NCBI RefSeq assembly: GCF_013277415.1
Contig: NZ_VMMX01000005.1
Location: forward strand, 201,381 to 265,380
Reading direction: 5' to 3'
DNA length: 64,000 nucleotides
Source: Streptococcus sp. 68
Lineage (GTDB): Bacteria > Bacillota > Bacilli > Lactobacillales > Streptococcaceae
The notes beneath the pieces were generated by a model. It did no database searches and was not told where the DNA came from. It was given only the letters and a program-made list of their open reading frames with translations. The position numbers and the translations under genes are program-made. Positions within the stretch are counted from its first letter, which is position 1, and the number at the start of each line of letters is the position of its first letter. Shown one piece after another: positions 24,777 to 34,626 of the stretch.

Positions 24777-25722
24777 TGTCGCCAAACTTGCAGGCATCAG
24801 CCCTACTACCGTTTCTCGGGTTATCAATAAAAAAGGGTATCTCTCTGAAAAAACCATTCAAAAGGTTAATGAAGCTATGCGAGAATTGGGCTATAAACCC
24901 AACAACCTAGCTCGCAGTCTGCAAGGAAAATCAGCTAAGTTAATCGGCTTGATTTTCCCAAATATTTCCAACGTTTTCTATGCAGAATTAATTGATAAGC
25001 TGGAACACCAACTCTTCAAAAATGGTTATAAGACCATCATCTGCAACAGTGAACATGACTCTGAAAAGGAACGCGAGTACATCGAAATGCTCGAAGCCAA
25101 TCAGGTGGACGGCATCATTTCTGGTAGTCACAACTTGGGAATCGAAGACTACAATCGTGTGACAGCACCGATTATTTCCTTTGACCGAAACCTATCGCCA
25201 GACATCCCTGTCGTCTCCTCTGACAACTATGCTGGTGGAGTCCTAGCCGCCCAGACCTTGGTTAAGACAGGTGCCCAGTCTATCATCATGATTACAGGGA
25301 ATGACAATTCTAACTCACCAACCGGACTGCGCCACGCTGGTTTTGCATCCGTACTCCCCAAAGCACCTATTATCAATGTTTCCAGTGACTTTTCTCCCGT
25401 CAGAAAAGAAATGGAAATCAAGAATATCTTGACCCGACAAAAACCAGATGCCATCTTTACTTCGGATGATTTGACTGCCATTCTGGTCATTAAAATCGCT
25501 CAAGAACTGGGCATTTCTGTCCCAGAAGAGCTCAAGGTCATCGGCTATGATGGGACTTACTTTATCGAAAATTACTATCCTCAACTCGCGACCATCAAAC
25601 AACCTTTGGAAGAGATTGCCTGCCTCACTGTTGACCTACTCTTGCAAAAAATCGAAGGCAAGGAAGTTGCCACAACAGGCTACTTCTTACCAGTTACTCT
25701 ATTACCTGGAAAAAGTATTTAA
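24757..25722 (+). CDS. scrR: Sucrose operon repressor ScrR (LacI family)
   Basis: 321 aa. N-terminal LacI helix-turn-helix (TDVAKLAGISPTTVSRVINK) and hinge, then a periplasmic-binding-like sensor domain (IGLIFPNISNVFYAELI, GYDGTYF near 265, ATIKQPLEEIA). It represses scrA and scrB through the palindromes between them, and is relieved by a sucrose or fructose phosphate. The start lies inside the scrB end, so it is cotranscribed and autoregulated. Confidence 0.95.
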   Translation: MVAKLTDVAKLAGISPTTVSRVINKKGYLSEKTIQKVNEAMRELGYKPNNLARSLQGKSAKLIGLIFPNISNVFYAELIDKLEHQLFKNGYKTIICNSEHDSEKEREYIEMLEANQVDGIISGSHNLGIEDYNRVTAPIISFDRNLSPDIPVVSSDNYAGGVLAAQTLVKTGAQSIIMITGNDNSNSPTGLRHAGFASVLPKAPIINVSSDFSPVRKEMEIKNILTRQKPDAIFTSDDLTAILVIKIAQELGISVPEELKVIGYDGTYFIENYYPQLATIKQPLEEIACLTVDLLLQKIEGKEVATTGYFLPVTLLPGKSI

Positions 25723-25729
25723 ACACAAG

Positions 25730-25760
25730 AAAACTCAGACCAATTCGTCTGAGTTTTTTT
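25730..25760 (+). terminator. Terminator of scrBR
   Basis: AAACTCAGAC and GTCTGAGTTT with a T-run; its right edge touches the mvaA stop codon. Confidence 0.88.
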
Positions 25761-27033
25761 ATGATCTTAAGTTTTCTAGATAACGCTGGGCAGTCTCTAA
25801 GTTAAAGGTTTTCTCTGCTATAAGGCGCTCAACTAGGGGAGCAACCTCAGATTCACTGGCACCTGCTAGGAGAGCTAAGGATTTGGCCTGCAATTTCATG
25901 TGGCCTTGCTGAATACCTGTACTCACCAAGGCTTTGAGGGCTGCAAAGTTTTGGGCAAGACCGATAGACACGATAAGCTGGGCTAATTCTTTGGCAGAAG
26001 GATTTCCCAGTAGCTCATGACTGAGGGCTACACGAGGGTTGAGACCGATAGAGCCACCCTTGGTCGCTACAGGCATGGGCAGGGTCATCTCACCGACCAA
26101 TTCTTCTCTTTCAAGGTCCAGCATCCAGCGACTAAGACCTTGGTAGCATCCATCTCGACTGGCAAAAGCATGAGCCCCTGCTTCGATGGCACGCCAGTCA
26201 TTACCAGTGGCAATCAAAATGGCATCAATACCGTTAAAAATTCCTTTATTGTGGGTAGCTGCTCGATAAGGATCAGCCTGCGCAAACTGACTAGCCAACG
26301 CAATTTTCTCTGCAATTTCTCGTCCGTGATCCTTTTGACGGCTCAAGTAGCGAAAGGCGATACGACAGCTTGCAGTCACCAGAGAATCGGTCGCGTAATT
26401 AGACAGGATTCCCATGAGACTTTGTCCCTGACTGAGTTCTTCTAAGACTGGTTTCAAGGCTTCCAGCATGGTATTGAGCATATTGGCTCCCATGGCTTCT
26501 TGGGTATCAACATGGAGATAAACAACAAGGAAGTCTGTTTCGCCTTTTATCTGTTCTACATGCAAATCACGCGCCCCACCTCCACGTTTAACGATAGAAG
26601 GATAGGCTTGATTGGCAAGTTCCAAGAGTTCTGCTTTCTTGCTGGCAATCTTCTCTTGCGCTAGCTCTGGATCATCAACTTGATAAAGAGCTACCTGACC
26701 AATCATCTGACGCTCATGCACTTGAGCAGTAAAGCCACCTGCTCGCTTGATGATTTTACTTGCATAGCTGGCTGCAGCAACCACGGACGGTTCTTCTGTC
26801 ACATAGGGAACTGTGTATTCCTGACCGTTAACGAGAACCTCTGGGACCAGCGAATAAGGCAGAGAAAAAGTTCCAACTACATTCTCACTCAGCTTGTCTG
26901 CCACAGTCACACTCATCTGTTCATCCTGCTCCAGACTCTCTTGTCTCTCAGGACTAAGGAGCGCCTGAGCTTGTAACAGCTCGAGGCGCTCTTGGTATGA
27001 TTTTTTAGAAAATCCATTCCAACTTATCTTCAT
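25759..27033 (-). CDS. mvaA: Hydroxymethylglutaryl-CoA reductase (class II)
   Basis: 424 aa. Reduces HMG-CoA to mevalonate, the committed step of the mevalonate route to isoprenoids used by streptococci. Class II motifs: EPSVVAAASYASKI near 80 (catalytic Glu), DTQEAMGANMLNT near 178, ATHNKGIFNGIDAI near 258 (catalytic Lys) and the nucleotide-adjacent ATKGGSIGLNPRVA near 320. Start overlaps the end of mvaS by one base; the two are cotranscribed. Confidence 0.96.
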   Translation of the reverse strand: MKISWNGFSKKSYQERLELLQAQALLSPERQESLEQDEQMSVTVADKLSENVVGTFSLPYSLVPEVLVNGQEYTVPYVTEEPSVVAAASYASKIIKRAGGFTAQVHERQMIGQVALYQVDDPELAQEKIASKKAELLELANQAYPSIVKRGGGARDLHVEQIKGETDFLVVYLHVDTQEAMGANMLNTMLEALKPVLEELSQGQSLMGILSNYATDSLVTASCRIAFRYLSRQKDHGREIAEKIALASQFAQADPYRAATHNKGIFNGIDAILIATGNDWRAIEAGAHAFASRDGCYQGLSRWMLDLEREELVGEMTLPMPVATKGGSIGLNPRVALSHELLGNPSAKELAQLIVSIGLAQNFAALKALVSTGIQQGHMKLQAKSLALLAGASESEVAPLVERLIAEKTFNLETAQRYLENLRS

Positions 27034-28205
27034 TATTTTTCAACCTTGCTATAACGGCGTTGGTGGTCAACAATTTCAACCAAGGCAAAATCTTGATTTT
27101 CATATCCAGCAAACTGGGCAGAGTTTGTTCCATCCAAGTCTACTTCCTCAAAGAAGACTTTTTCATAGTCAGCAACAGACAAGGCAGTTCGTTGGTTGAG
27201 TTTGTTCAAACGGTCTTTATCCAGATAAGCTTCATATCCTTCAACCAATTCACCACTAAAGAACTCAGCTACGGCCCCACTTCCGTAACTATAAAGGGCG
27301 ATTTTATCCCCAGCCTTCAAGCTATCTGTATTTTCCAAGAGAGACAAAAGTCCAAGGAAAAGTGAACCTGTGTAGATATTCCCCACCTTTTGACTGTAGA
27401 GAATAGACTGGTCAAAATGGTTTTGCAAGAGGTCTTTTTTCTCTTGAGGCAGGCTCTTATCCATGATTTTTTTCAAGCCTTTTAGTGCTAATTTAGGATA
27501 TGGCAAATGGAAACAAACAGCCGCAAAATCATCCAAAGTAAGCTGGTAGCGTTTTTGGTATTCAAGCCAAGTCGTTTTCAAACTATCCAAGTATTGTTGG
27601 GTAGAATAGACACCATTTACATAAGGAGTTGTCGAGTAATTTGGACGCCAGAAATCCATGATGTCACGGGTCTGAGCTACATTGTCATTATTAAAGGCCA
27701 TCATGCGTGGATTTTGTGTAATCAACATAGCCACACTTCCGGCACCCTGAGTGGGTTCTCCTGGAGTTTCAATACCGTATTTGGCAATATCACTGGCAAT
27801 GACCAAGACCTTGGACTCTGGAGAATTTTCCACATGTAATTTGGCATAATGAAGGGCCGCTGTCGCTCCATAGCAAGCTTCTTTAATCTCGAAACTACGA
27901 GCAAAGGGCTGGATGCCCAGCAAACCATGTACAAAGACGGCTGCAGCTTTACTTTGGTCAATTCCTGACTCGGTAGCCACAATGACCATGTCAATTTCTG
28001 CTCTTTCTTGCTCAGTTAAAATAGAGTCACTTGCACTAGCCGCCAAGGTCACGATATCCTCAGTTAGGGGCGCAATACTCAATTCCTCGAGTAAGAGTCC
28101 TTTGCTTAATTTTTCAGGGTCAATGCCCCTCGCTTCTGCTAAGTCTTGTAACTTCAAGACATATTGACTGGTCGCAAAACCAATCTTATCAATACCGATT
28201 GTCAT
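27033..28205 (-). CDS. mvaS: Hydroxymethylglutaryl-CoA synthase
   Basis: 390 aa from ATG 28205 (MTIGIDKIGF), after AGAGGTAAAT; an ATG eight codons upstream lacks a site. Condenses acetyl-CoA with acetoacetyl-CoA. Thiolase-fold motifs: FEIKEACYGATAAL with the nucleophile Cys near 110, the His in CFHLPYPKLA near 233, and GSGAVAEFFSG near 307. First gene of the mvaS-mvaA pair. Confidence 0.95.
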   Translation of the reverse strand: MTIGIDKIGFATSQYVLKLQDLAEARGIDPEKLSKGLLLEELSIAPLTEDIVTLAASASDSILTEQERAEIDMVIVATESGIDQSKAAAVFVHGLLGIQPFARSFEIKEACYGATAALHYAKLHVENSPESKVLVIASDIAKYGIETPGEPTQGAGSVAMLITQNPRMMAFNNDNVAQTRDIMDFWRPNYSTTPYVNGVYSTQQYLDSLKTTWLEYQKRYQLTLDDFAAVCFHLPYPKLALKGLKKIMDKSLPQEKKDLLQNHFDQSILYSQKVGNIYTGSLFLGLLSLLENTDSLKAGDKIALYSYGSGAVAEFFSGELVEGYEAYLDKDRLNKLNQRTALSVADYEKVFFEEVDLDGTNSAQFAGYENQDFALVEIVDHQRRYSKVEK

Positions 28206-28278
28206 ATTTACCTCTGTTTTATCATTCATGTAAAAAATCGTTCAGTACTATTTTATCACAAATGGCAGTAAAAGAGAG

Positions 28279-28310
28279 AAAAAAGACTTGATTCACCAAA
28301 TCAAGCCTCT
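28279..28310 (-). terminator. Terminator of the ThrE-like pair
   Basis: Leftward GGCTTGATT and AATCAAGTC stem with T-run, just after the stop at 28318. Confidence 0.8.
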
Positions 28311-28317
28311 TATGAAT

Positions 28318-28767
28318 CTAACTTTTATGCTGTTTTCGTAAGTAAGAATAAAGTCTGAGAATCACTGTTCCGCTAGCCATTCCAATGGAAATGACCAGAG
28401 CCAGCATGACAACCAAGGTCGCACTTGCCAGCGCTTTATTATAGTCCCCTGTCACAAAAAAAGCAGTTGTCCGATAAGAAAGGTATCCCGGAACCAGTGG
28501 TGCCAAGATGGCCAAGATAAAGACCACAGCAGGTGTTTTATAAAGAATACTTAAAATCTGGCTGACACAAGAACCGATAATAGCCGCAATAAAGGTAGCA
28601 ACAATAACATTGGTCGGTTCCTTAAGCAAAAGATAGATTAGCCAGACAGCCATGCCCAAAATTCCTCCAGGTAAGAGCATGGACCGCTGCACATTGAGTA
28701 CGATTAGAAAAGTGATAATGGCAAGAAGACTTGCCACTGCTTGTAATAAAAAGGTTGTTAGTGTCAT
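28318..28767 (-). CDS. ThrE-family exporter, small subunit
   Basis: 149 aa, four to five hydrophobic helices, with VPGYLSYRTT in the second half. It matches the C-terminal half (DUF3815) of the threonine/serine exporter ThrE, which in Firmicutes is often split in two. Starts one base after the larger subunit gene ends. Likely amino acid or organic acid efflux in the membrane. Confidence 0.85.
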   Translation of the reverse strand: MTLTTFLLQAVASLLAIITFLIVLNVQRSMLLPGGILGMAVWLIYLLLKEPTNVIVATFIAAIIGSCVSQILSILYKTPAVVFILAILAPLVPGYLSYRTTAFFVTGDYNKALASATLVVMLALVISIGMASGTVILRLYSYLRKQHKS

Positions 28768-28768
28768 A

Positions 28769-29527
28769 TTAGTTCATCAATACCAAGGCGACAGAAGTTC
28801 CTGCCCCTAAAGCAAGGGTAATGAGTAGGGATTCAAACATCTTGCTCATACCAGAGTTTATGTGGTTGGTCATAATATCACGAACCGCATTGGTCAAGGC
28901 AATACCTGGTACAAAAGGCATGACTGCACCAGCTATAATCAAATCTGCTGTTGAAGGAAAACCTGTGTAGCGAGCCCAAAACTGGGCAATCATTCCAAAG
29001 ACGAAGGCCCCAGCAAAGGCTGTCACAAAGGGAATTCGGATAAACTTCTCCACATAGAGGGAAAAGGCAAAACCAAATAAGGTCGCCACTCCTGCCCCAA
29101 GTGCGTCATAGATATTTCCACTAAACATAATTGAAAAGAAAGGAGCACTTAAGGTCGCAGCCAAAGTCACCTGCAACTTGGTATAAGGAAGAGGTTGGGC
29201 TTGCAAGGTCGTCAATTGCTTAAAGGCTGTTTCTAAATCAATCTGCCCCCCAACCAGCTGGCGAGAAATCTGGTTGACATCGCAGACTTTTTCAATATTA
29301 TAAGAAGAGGAGGTCACACGCTTCATGCGCGAAATATTGGTATTTTCAATGGAGAAAAAGATGGCTGCAGGCATGGCAAGAACATTGCAATCCACAATCC
29401 CCTGCGAATGCGCAATCCGGATCATGGTATCTTCTACACGATGAATCTCTGAACCACTTTTGAGGAGAATAGTCCCCGCTAGCATAATCACATCGATGAC
29501 GGCATTTAATTCTTTTGATTCTTCCAT
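28769..29527 (-). CDS. ThrE-family exporter, large subunit
   Basis: 252 aa. Soluble N-terminal third (SGSEIHRVEDTMIRIAHSQG, the family signature region near 24), then five membrane segments from about 115 with PFVPGIALTNAVRDI near 207. This is the DUF1212 half of ThrE. Probably forms the transporter with the downstream small subunit; substrate Ser/Thr by analogy. The ATG follows AAAGGAGGTAAGC. Confidence 0.87.
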   Translation of the reverse strand: MEESKELNAVIDVIMLAGTILLKSGSEIHRVEDTMIRIAHSQGIVDCNVLAMPAAIFFSIENTNISRMKRVTSSSYNIEKVCDVNQISRQLVGGQIDLETAFKQLTTLQAQPLPYTKLQVTLAATLSAPFFSIMFSGNIYDALGAGVATLFGFAFSLYVEKFIRIPFVTAFAGAFVFGMIAQFWARYTGFPSTADLIIAGAVMPFVPGIALTNAVRDIMTNHINSGMSKMFESLLITLALGAGTSVALVLMN

Positions 29528-29576
29528 GCTTACCTCCTTTTATCAACTTCCTCTATTCTATCACAAATTAGGACTC

Positions 29577-29612
29577 AAAAAAAATCTTTGCCATGAAATC
29601 ATGACAAAGATT
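29577..29612 (-). terminator. Terminator of the phpP-stkP transcript
   Basis: AATCTTTG (29583-29590) pairs with CAAAGATT (29605-29612), extended by CCATGA/TCATG; T-run leftward. Confidence 0.85.
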
Positions 29613-29641
29613 GATTACTCATTTTGATTATCCATCTACTC

Positions 29642-31621
29642 TTAAGGAGTAGCTGAACTTGTTTTAGGTTTGTAGATTGAAATCTTGACTCTAGTCTTAT
29701 TGAGGTCTACCTTTTCACCTGCTCTAGGACTTTGTTCAACAACCATGCCTTCTGCACTACCTGCAGGCGCTGTCGTCACTTCTACCACTTCTATATTAGC
29801 TTCCTTAATCCCAACAATTTGAATCAAATTATTCTTAGTAAACTCCAAGCTGGAACCAATGTAACTCGGCATGGCAACACTTGTAACTTTTTTAGCTACT
29901 GTCAAGACAATTTGAGTAGGTTTACTCAAATCATAAGGAACACCTGCACCTGGACTTTGTTTCATAATCGTTCCTGGTTCGCTTTCGCTGGACTCTTCTT
30001 CCTCTATCTTAATCAAATTCTCAGGAACCTTCTTCTGCTTGAGTTCTGAGATGACTTCTGTAGAGTTCCGTCCAATATAGTTCCCTAATTGAATCGTCGT
30101 AGCTTTTTTAGCTACTGTCAAGACGATTTGAGTTGCCTTGCTCAAGTCATAGGTCGTACCTTCTGGTAGACTTTGCTTCATGACCGTTCCAGCCTCACTC
30201 TCATTCGACTCTTCTTCCTCAATTTTAATCAAATTATCTGGAACTTTTTTATCTTTTAATTCTGCAATAACATCTGTCGATTTACGGCCGATATAGTTAC
30301 TCAATTGGAAAGATTGCTTGCCTGATGAGACAACCAAATTGATTTTCGTTCCTTCTTTTCGACCAGTTCCAGCGCCAGGATCTGTACGGATAATCCGCCC
30401 CTCTTCCACCTTTTCACTAGCCTCTGTCTTCTCCTCGCCAATCTCAAAATTGGCTTTCTTGAGGGTTTCCTTGGCCTCCGCAACTGTCTGACCTGCCACA
30501 TTTGGAATGGCAATGGTTGCAGCAGTTCTGGATAAGATCCAAATCAGAGAGGCTGCCACCAATACAAGGCTAGCCAAAAAAATCAGGTAACGCATCTTAA
30601 ATCTACGTTTTTTCGGTGCTTGTGGTTGGTAAGTTTCCTCTGTCACAGCCTGGCTTGTTTTTTTGATTGGTTTGTGTTCTGTCTGCGCTTGAACCTTAGG
30701 AATCGAAGTCAAGGTGCTCTGGGATACTTTTGGTAGAGTCTTGGTGTCCGCCTTAGTCGCATCGTCAAAGACCAGTTTTGGTTCATTACGACGATTATAA
30801 GACAAACTACTAGACAAATCTACATACATTTCAGCAACTGATTTATAGCGATCTGTCAATTTTTTAGCAGTTGCCTTGATAACAACATTCTCCAAAGCCT
30901 GGGGCACAGATGGATTCTCAGCAATAACGGACGGCAGTGGTTTTTGGAAATGCTGGAGGGCGATGGTCACTGCACTATCCCCATCATAAGGGATATGGCC
31001 TGTCAGCATCTCATAGAAAATAATCCCCATTGCATAGATATCACTTTGTACAGTCGCCTTCGAACCACGCGCCTGCTCTGGTGACAAGTAATGAACTGAA
31101 CCCAGCATCGAGTTAGTCTGAGTCAGACTCGTCTCAGCAAAGGCTACTGCAATCCCAAAGTCTGTAACCTTGACAGTCCCATCTGGTGTCAAGAGGATGT
31201 TTTGAGGTTTCAAGTCCCTGTGAACAATTCCTCTGGTATGGGCCAAACGCATGGCTAGGAGGATTTGTCCCATGATACGGACGGCTTCTTCATTAGAAAG
31301 AGGATAATGTTCCTTGATATAGCGTTTAAGGTCAAGTCCAGCCACATACTCCATAGCTAGGTACTGTTGACCGTCTTCCTCGCCAATATCTGTTATCCGA
31401 ACGATATGAGGATGGTCTAAATCTGCCATAGCTCTCGCTTCACGCTGAAAACGAGCCACAGCTATCGGGTCTGTCTGGTAGTTGGTTCTCAGAACCTTCA
31501 CTGCCACTTCTTCCCCATCTAAGATTAAGTCTTTGGCTAGGTAGACATCCGCCATGCCTCCTCGACCAATCTGTTTGACAATCCGATAGCGTCCGGCAAA
31601 AATCTTGCCGATTTGGATCAT
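29642..31621 (-). CDS. stkP: Ser/Thr protein kinase StkP with PASTA repeats
   Basis: 659 aa. Kinase domain at 12-270: GRGGMADVY loop, ATP-binding Lys42 in VAVKVL, catalytic [11 protein letters not shown] and SPEQARG. A juxtamembrane linker, one membrane helix at about 343-365 ([19 protein letters not shown]), then four extracellular PASTA domains to the end that bind peptidoglycan or muropeptides. PASTA 2 and 3 are close duplicates (NYIGRxSTxVIxELKxKKVPxN in both). It controls division and cell-wall synthesis. Overlaps phpP by four bases. Confidence 0.97.
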   Translation of the reverse strand: MIQIGKIFAGRYRIVKQIGRGGMADVYLAKDLILDGEEVAVKVLRTNYQTDPIAVARFQREARAMADLDHPHIVRITDIGEEDGQQYLAMEYVAGLDLKRYIKEHYPLSNEEAVRIMGQILLAMRLAHTRGIVHRDLKPQNILLTPDGTVKVTDFGIAVAFAETSLTQTNSMLGSVHYLSPEQARGSKATVQSDIYAMGIIFYEMLTGHIPYDGDSAVTIALQHFQKPLPSVIAENPSVPQALENVVIKATAKKLTDRYKSVAEMYVDLSSSLSYNRRNEPKLVFDDATKADTKTLPKVSQSTLTSIPKVQAQTEHKPIKKTSQAVTEETYQPQAPKKRRFKMRYLIFLASLVLVAASLIWILSRTAATIAIPNVAGQTVAEAKETLKKANFEIGEEKTEASEKVEEGRIIRTDPGAGTGRKEGTKINLVVSSGKQSFQLSNYIGRKSTDVIAELKDKKVPDNLIKIEEEESNESEAGTVMKQSLPEGTTYDLSKATQIVLTVAKKATTIQLGNYIGRNSTEVISELKQKKVPENLIKIEEEESSESEPGTIMKQSPGAGVPYDLSKPTQIVLTVAKKVTSVAMPSYIGSSLEFTKNNLIQIVGIKEANIEVVEVTTAPAGSAEGMVVEQSPRAGEKVDLNKTRVKISIYKPKTSSATP

Positions 31622-32358
31622 TCTGCATCCTCCTCGTTCATAGAAACAAGGGCAACCGTAATGTTATCTAAACCTCCTGCATTGTTAGCAAAACGAACAA
31701 GTGTCTCCGTCTTATCTGCTAAAGGAATATCGCTGGTTACAATATCACGAATCTCACTGCCTGAAATCATGTTAGTCAAGCCGTCACTATTGAGCAAGAG
31801 ATAGTCGCCTGACTCAAGGATAACTGTCCCAAAATCAGGCTGAATTTCATCTTTTTGACCAATAGACTGGGTGATAATATTTTTTTGCGGATGAGCTTCT
31901 GCCTCTTCTGGTGTCAATTGACCAGCCTTGAGCAATTCATTGACCAAAGAATGGTCGCTCGTCAACTGATGGTATTCTTCTCCACGAATCAAGCCGATAC
32001 GCGAATCACCAATATGAGCATAGATAGCCTGATTATCAATAATAGCAAGGACTTCCAAAGTAGTTCCCATGCCTCTGTAAGCTTCATCCTGACCAAGCTG
32101 GTGAATCTTTTGATTTTCAATTTCTAGGTAATGGGCGAACCATTCACGCACTTCATTGACTGTATCGATTTGGGTATCGACCCAAGCTATACCTAGGTCT
32201 GTTACCGCCATTTCACTAGCGATATTCCCTGCGCGATGACCTCCCATCCCATCAGCTAAAATAATCATGGTACGTCCAGCTCTATTGACATAGTGGTTGA
32301 CATAGTCTTGGTTATTTGTCCGTTTCTGACCAACATCTGTTAATAATGAAATTTCCAT
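31618..32358 (-). CDS. phpP: PP2C-type protein phosphatase PhpP
   Basis: 246 aa. Metal-binding motifs of PPM/PP2C phosphatases: [13 protein letters not shown] near 7, [12 protein letters not shown] near 34, [13 protein letters not shown] near 115, [11 protein letters not shown] near 190 and DNITVALV near the end. Removes phosphates put on by StkP; the coupled gene order is conserved in streptococci. Confidence 0.97.
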   Translation of the reverse strand: MEISLLTDVGQKRTNNQDYVNHYVNRAGRTMIILADGMGGHRAGNIASEMAVTDLGIAWVDTQIDTVNEVREWFAHYLEIENQKIHQLGQDEAYRGMGTTLEVLAIIDNQAIYAHIGDSRIGLIRGEEYHQLTSDHSLVNELLKAGQLTPEEAEAHPQKNIITQSIGQKDEIQPDFGTVILESGDYLLLNSDGLTNMISGSEIRDIVTSDIPLADKTETLVRFANNAGGLDNITVALVSMNEEDAE

Positions 32359-32372
32359 GTGTCAGTTCCTTC

Positions 32373-33689
32373 CTAATCCGATATCTTGCGAAATTGACTG
32401 ATGAAGAATCCATCACTTCCATACAATTCAGGTGTAATGAGGATACAGCCGTCTTTCATGATATCCTTACATTCATGTTCTAGTCTTACCTGCTCGAACT
32501 CAGGATGACTTTCTAAAAACGCCTCAACGACTTGAAAATTCTCCTCTGAGACAATAGTACAGGTACTATAAGTTATTATACCACCTTTGCCTAGTGTTTG
32601 ACAAACACTACCTAATATTTCTAGCTGAATTTCCTGTAAGGACGCGAAATCTGCCGTTTCTTTATTGTATTTGATATCTGGTTTTCGGCGCAAAAGACCG
32701 ATTCCTGAACAGGGAGCATCCACCAAAATCTTATCAAATGAATCCTGCCCAAAAAACTCATGCACCTTTCTGGCATCCAATTTTTGCCTTTGAACCCGAT
32801 CTGCAACTCCCAGACGTTGGGCATTTTCTTGGATTAAGTCCAACTTGTGATCGTAAAGGTCCAGAGCAGTAACCTGACCTGTCGTGAGATAAGAGGCTAT
32901 ATGGGCTGTTTTCCCACCCGGAGCCGCACAGGCATCAAGCACTCGTTCATCACCTTGTAAATCAAGCGTCGGAGCAACCAGCTGACTAGACTCATCTTGG
33001 ATGGTAATGGCTCCCTCCGCAAACAAATCATGACCTGCAAAATGTCCTTGCTCCTTAACCAGACCAGAAGGAGATAAGGATGAATCACTAGCCTCTAACA
33101 AGGTTTGGATTTCCTCTTTTCGGCTTAAGTCAGTCACTCGGATGCTGGCCTTGTTTCGCACCAAAAGACTTTCAAAGATAGCTTGTGCTCGCTCTTCTCC
33201 GTATTCTTCCTTGAGCTTGGCAACTAGCCAAACCGGGAGAGAATAGGCAATGGAATCACGCTTGTTTTTTCGCTTGATGCTGGCAATATCTGGCCAGCCT
33301 TCACGCAAGATACGGCGAAGGACAGCGTTGACCAATTTTTCACTGCCTTTTTTACAGACTTTGGCTAATTCTACTGCTTCATTAACCACAGCATGGTCTG
33401 GAATCTTATCCAGATAACGGAGTTGGTAGGCACTCATGAGAAGAAGGACATAAAGCCAACTGTCTAACTGGTCTCTGTCTTCGATAAAGTGGGATAGGTA
33501 CCATTCCAGAGTCAGTTTACGGGCTACCGTTCCATAGACCAGCTCGGTCACCAAGCCCTTGTCTGCTTCCGAAAGTTGACTTCCCTTGAGATGCTTATTT
33601 AAGGCGATATTTGAGTATGCTTGATTGATAAAAACATCCTCTAATACTGCTAAGGCTAGACTTCTAGCCGTTTCTACTTTAGTCACCAA
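32373..33689 (-). CDS. rsmB: 16S rRNA m5C967 methyltransferase RsmB
   Basis: 438 aa. N-terminal NusB-like RNA-binding domain ([20 protein letters not shown], about 1-140), then a Rossmann methyltransferase: [17 protein letters not shown] near 253, [20 protein letters not shown] with the conserved Cys near 325, and [12 protein letters not shown] with the catalytic Cys near 378. Start overlaps the fmt stop by 11 bases. Confidence 0.96.
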   Translation of the reverse strand: MVTKVETARSLALAVLEDVFINQAYSNIALNKHLKGSQLSEADKGLVTELVYGTVARKLTLEWYLSHFIEDRDQLDSWLYVLLLMSAYQLRYLDKIPDHAVVNEAVELAKVCKKGSEKLVNAVLRRILREGWPDIASIKRKNKRDSIAYSLPVWLVAKLKEEYGEERAQAIFESLLVRNKASIRVTDLSRKEEIQTLLEASDSSLSPSGLVKEQGHFAGHDLFAEGAITIQDESSQLVAPTLDLQGDERVLDACAAPGGKTAHIASYLTTGQVTALDLYDHKLDLIQENAQRLGVADRVQRQKLDARKVHEFFGQDSFDKILVDAPCSGIGLLRRKPDIKYNKETADFASLQEIQLEILGSVCQTLGKGGIITYSTCTIVSEENFQVVEAFLESHPEFEQVRLEHECKDIMKDGCILITPELYGSDGFFISQFRKISD

Positions 33690-34614
33690 ATCGTTCTCCT
33701 ACAGTCAATGTCCGTCCAACTCCGTTGAGGAAGGAAGCGATGTCCATCTTAGGTTTACCAGCAGGCTGAACTTGTTTGAGGGATAGAGCTCCTTGAGCCG
33801 TTGCGACAATCAATTCTTTCTTGCCGATAGAGAGAATCTCTCCTGGATTTCCCTGACCTTCTACTGGTAGGGCTTCATAAATCTTAAAGCGGTCACCCTT
33901 AAGGAAAGTATAGGCAACAGGCCAGGGGTTCATGCCTCGGATTTGGTTAAAGAGTTGACGATTGGTTTTGTGCCAGTCCAGTTTTTCTTCCTCTGGCTTG
34001 ATATTTGGCGAGAAGGTGACCTGACTTGGATCTTGTGGTTCAGGTTTGATGTCACCAGCAATATAGGCAGGCAAAGTGTCCAAAAGCAAATCACGACCAA
34101 CAAGAGCTAATTTCTCAAACAAGGTGCCAACATTGTCCTCATCTGTGATTGGAATACTACGACGAGAAATCATATCTCCTGCATCCATTTCCTTAACCAT
34201 TTCCATAATGGTCACACCAGCTTCCTCATCCCCTTGAATCAAGGCATAATGGATAGGGGCTCCACCACGGTGTTTTGGAAGAAGGGAGGCGTGAACATTG
34301 ACAGCAAAGTCCATGCTATCAAGGAGTTTAGTTGGAAGAAACTGCCCAAAAGCAGCAGTCACAATTCCATCTGCTCCTAGTTGCATAATAGTTTCCATCT
34401 CTGGACTTCCAGATAGTTTTTCAGGTTGGTAGATTGGAAGACCCGCTTCTTTAGCAGCCTGCTTGACCGGGGTTTCTTGGATCACTTTTTTACGACCAAC
34501 AGCACGGTCTGGCTGGGTCACAACGGCTAGAATTTCGTAACGGTCATCTGTCAAAAGCCCTTTTAAAACTGTTGCTGAAAAGTCGGGGGTTCCCATAAAG
34601 ATTAATTTTGTCAT
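33679..34614 (-). CDS. fmt: Methionyl-tRNA formyltransferase
   Basis: 311 aa. Formylates the initiator Met-t[16 protein letters not shown] at the start, the formyl-folate site [20 protein letters not shown] near 107 with the catalytic Asn/His/Asp set (MDAGDMI near 142), and the OB-like C-terminal domain with [11 protein letters not shown]. Full length. Lies between priA and rsmB. Confidence 0.97.
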   Translation of the reverse strand: MTKLIFMGTPDFSATVLKGLLTDDRYEILAVVTQPDRAVGRKKVIQETPVKQAAKEAGLPIYQPEKLSGSPEMETIMQLGADGIVTAAFGQFLPTKLLDSMDFAVNVHASLLPKHRGGAPIHYALIQGDEEAGVTIMEMVKEMDAGDMISRRSIPITDEDNVGTLFEKLALVGRDLLLDTLPAYIAGDIKPEPQDPSQVTFSPNIKPEEEKLDWHKTNRQLFNQIRGMNPWPVAYTFLKGDRFKIYEALPVEGQGNPGEILSIGKKELIVATAQGALSLKQVQPAGKPKMDIASFLNGVGRTLTVGERFGD

Positions 34615-34626
34615 ATCTTCTCCTTC

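Noticed and set aside
28205..28229. Upstream start for mvaS
   Set aside because: The ATG at 28229 has no ribosome binding site; 28205 has AGAGGT and matches the family's start.
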